Assembly (NCBI GenBank): GCA_945928865.1
Contig: CAMENZ010000001.1
Location: 124,001-188,000, forward strand
Length of the DNA: 64,000 bases
Reading direction: 5' to 3'
From: an uncultured Clostridia bacterium
GTDB lineage: Bacteria > Bacillota > Clostridia > Peptostreptococcales > Anaerovoracaceae
The first letter of the stretch is position 1; every line of letters begins with the position of its first letter. A program made the translations under genes and the position numbers. Positions 63,429 to 64,000 of the stretch are shown one piece after another. The notes beneath the pieces are model-generated. The model ran no database searches. It saw only the letters and a program-made list of their open reading frames with translations, and had not been told where the DNA came from.

Positions 63429-64000
63429 ATGAAAGTTATTATTGCAGGAGCCGGAGTTGGCTCTGAAAAAATGTTTACAGGAGATTTTATTGAAGTCCTT
63501 AAGGGAGCAGATTTAGTTCTGACTTCCGAACGACTTTTGGATAGTCTAAGTAAAATAAATGAAAATGTAGAGGTTATGGGCGTTTTAGATACGGTAAAGT
63601 ATATAAATGAGAGAGCGGATCAAAACCTTAATGTTGTAGTGGCTGCGTCTGGTGATACGGGCTTTTATAGTATTGCCAAGACAGTGAGCCGTATGGTAGA
63701 TTCTAAGATAGAAATTGAATATAGAGCCGGAATTGGAAGCTTGGCATATTTTGCCAGCAAAATCCAAATAGGCTATGAGAATATGAAGTTAATAAGTTTA
63801 CATGGAAAGGAAAAATCCATAGTGCCTTATGTAAACTATAATCAATATGTATTTTCTTTAAGTGGCGGAACTCTTAAGGCGCATAATATAATAAATGAGC
63901 TTTGCGAAAAGGGTTTAGGCAGGGTTACTGTTTATGTGGGAGAAAATTTATCTGATGAAACAGAGACTATAGTTATAGGTAGTGCAGAAGAATTAAAGGA
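63429..64000 (+). CDS. cbiE: Cobalt-precorrin-7 C5-methyltransferase CbiE, cut by window edge
   Basis: The frame from ATG 63429 stays open to the right edge (190 codons visible). It reads KVIIAGAGVGSEKMFTGDFI, LVLTSERLLDS, VAASGDTGFYSIAKTVSR, YRAGIGSLAYFASKI and LISLHGKEK, matching the tetrapyrrole methylase CbiE, which methylates C5. Because the gene is truncated, I cannot tell whether it is a separate CbiE or a CbiET fusion with the C15-methylase/decarboxylase. A weak AGGAT box lies upstream. cbiL, cbiC and cbiA are not in the window. Confidence 0.9.
   Translation, partial: MKVIIAGAGVGSEKMFTGDFIEVLKGADLVLTSERLLDSLSKINENVEVMGVLDTVKYINERADQNLNVVVAASGDTGFYSIAKTVSRMVDSKIEIEYRAGIGSLAYFASKIQIGYENMKLISLHGKEKSIVPYVNYNQYVFSLSGGTLKAHNIINELCEKGLGRVTVYVGENLSDETETIVIGSAEELK

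Overview
The window is about 64 kb of AT-rich (roughly 35-37% GC, judged by eye) bacterial chromosome, densely coded, mostly on the + strand, with strong GGAGG-type ribosome binding sites and U-run terminators. Gene content points to a strictly anaerobic low-GC Gram-positive of the class Clostridia, probably an amino-acid fermenter near the Peptostreptococcales/Anaerovoracaceae (inference). Supporting genes are RNase Y, WhiA, RapZ, class III fructose bisphosphatase, superoxide reductase, an electron-bifurcating Bcd-EtfBA set, a beta-keto acid cleavage enzyme (Kce-like), a Na+-type V-ATPase and the anaerobic cobalamin pathway. No phage, transposase, CRISPR array or rRNA was seen.

Layout. 1-7.3 kb: envelope and shape genes (PBP2, an unusual orphan MinD, a secreted amidase, RodA on the minus strand) and RNase Y. 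7.4-11.2 kb: MATE exporter, then a cysteine desulfurase-ThiI pair. 11.3-14.6 kb: bcd-etfB-etfA behind its own promoter. 14.6-17.5 kb: a yybP-ykoY-type Mn2+ riboswitch and a P-type cation ATPase. 17.5-23.6 kb: two unknown proteins, superoxide reductase, Na+/phosphate cotransporter and a PhoB/PhoR-like pair. 23.6-26.7 kb: peptidase T and a KdpD/KdpE-like pair without a Kdp pump. 26.7-29.2 kb: chorismate synthase-chorismate mutase, then shikimate dehydrogenase-shikimate kinase; one extra base separates what would otherwise be a single four-domain reading frame. 29.8-32.8 kb: a cobalamin riboswitch, a small unknown protein, a DUF4430 protein and a secreted alpha/alpha-barrel protein that together resemble the two halves of animal transcobalamin/intrinsic factor. 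32.9-40.6 kb: EEP phosphatase, DnaE, flavodoxin-like protein, Fbp and tRNA-Arg(ACG). 40.7-42.9 kb, minus strand: D-serine ammonia-lyase with an ArsR-family protein carrying a CzrA-type zinc site, and a YfcE-like phosphodiesterase. 43.1-49.8 kb: a Fic-fold protein with a destroyed active site, AI-2E-family permease, MurB, PHP protein, RapZ, Kce and WhiA. 49.8-58.5 kb: nine-gene V-ATPase operon. 58.9 kb to the right edge: cobalamin corrin-ring genes cbiD, cbiF, cbiG, cbiH, cbiJ, cbiE (cut by the edge).

The metabolic picture fits together. Bcd/Etf and Kce belong to butyrate-forming amino-acid fermentation, the V-ATPase keeps the Na+ residues of the Enterococcus rotor ring, and cobalamin is both synthesised and, by inference, scavenged.

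The strongest unexplained signal is a 10-base word, CAAAATCTGC, with at least 17 exact copies on both strands and in all reading frames, twice arranged as inverted pairs at gene ends. This resembles the DNA-uptake sequences of other bacteria. Several short intergenic repeat and terminator families are also present.
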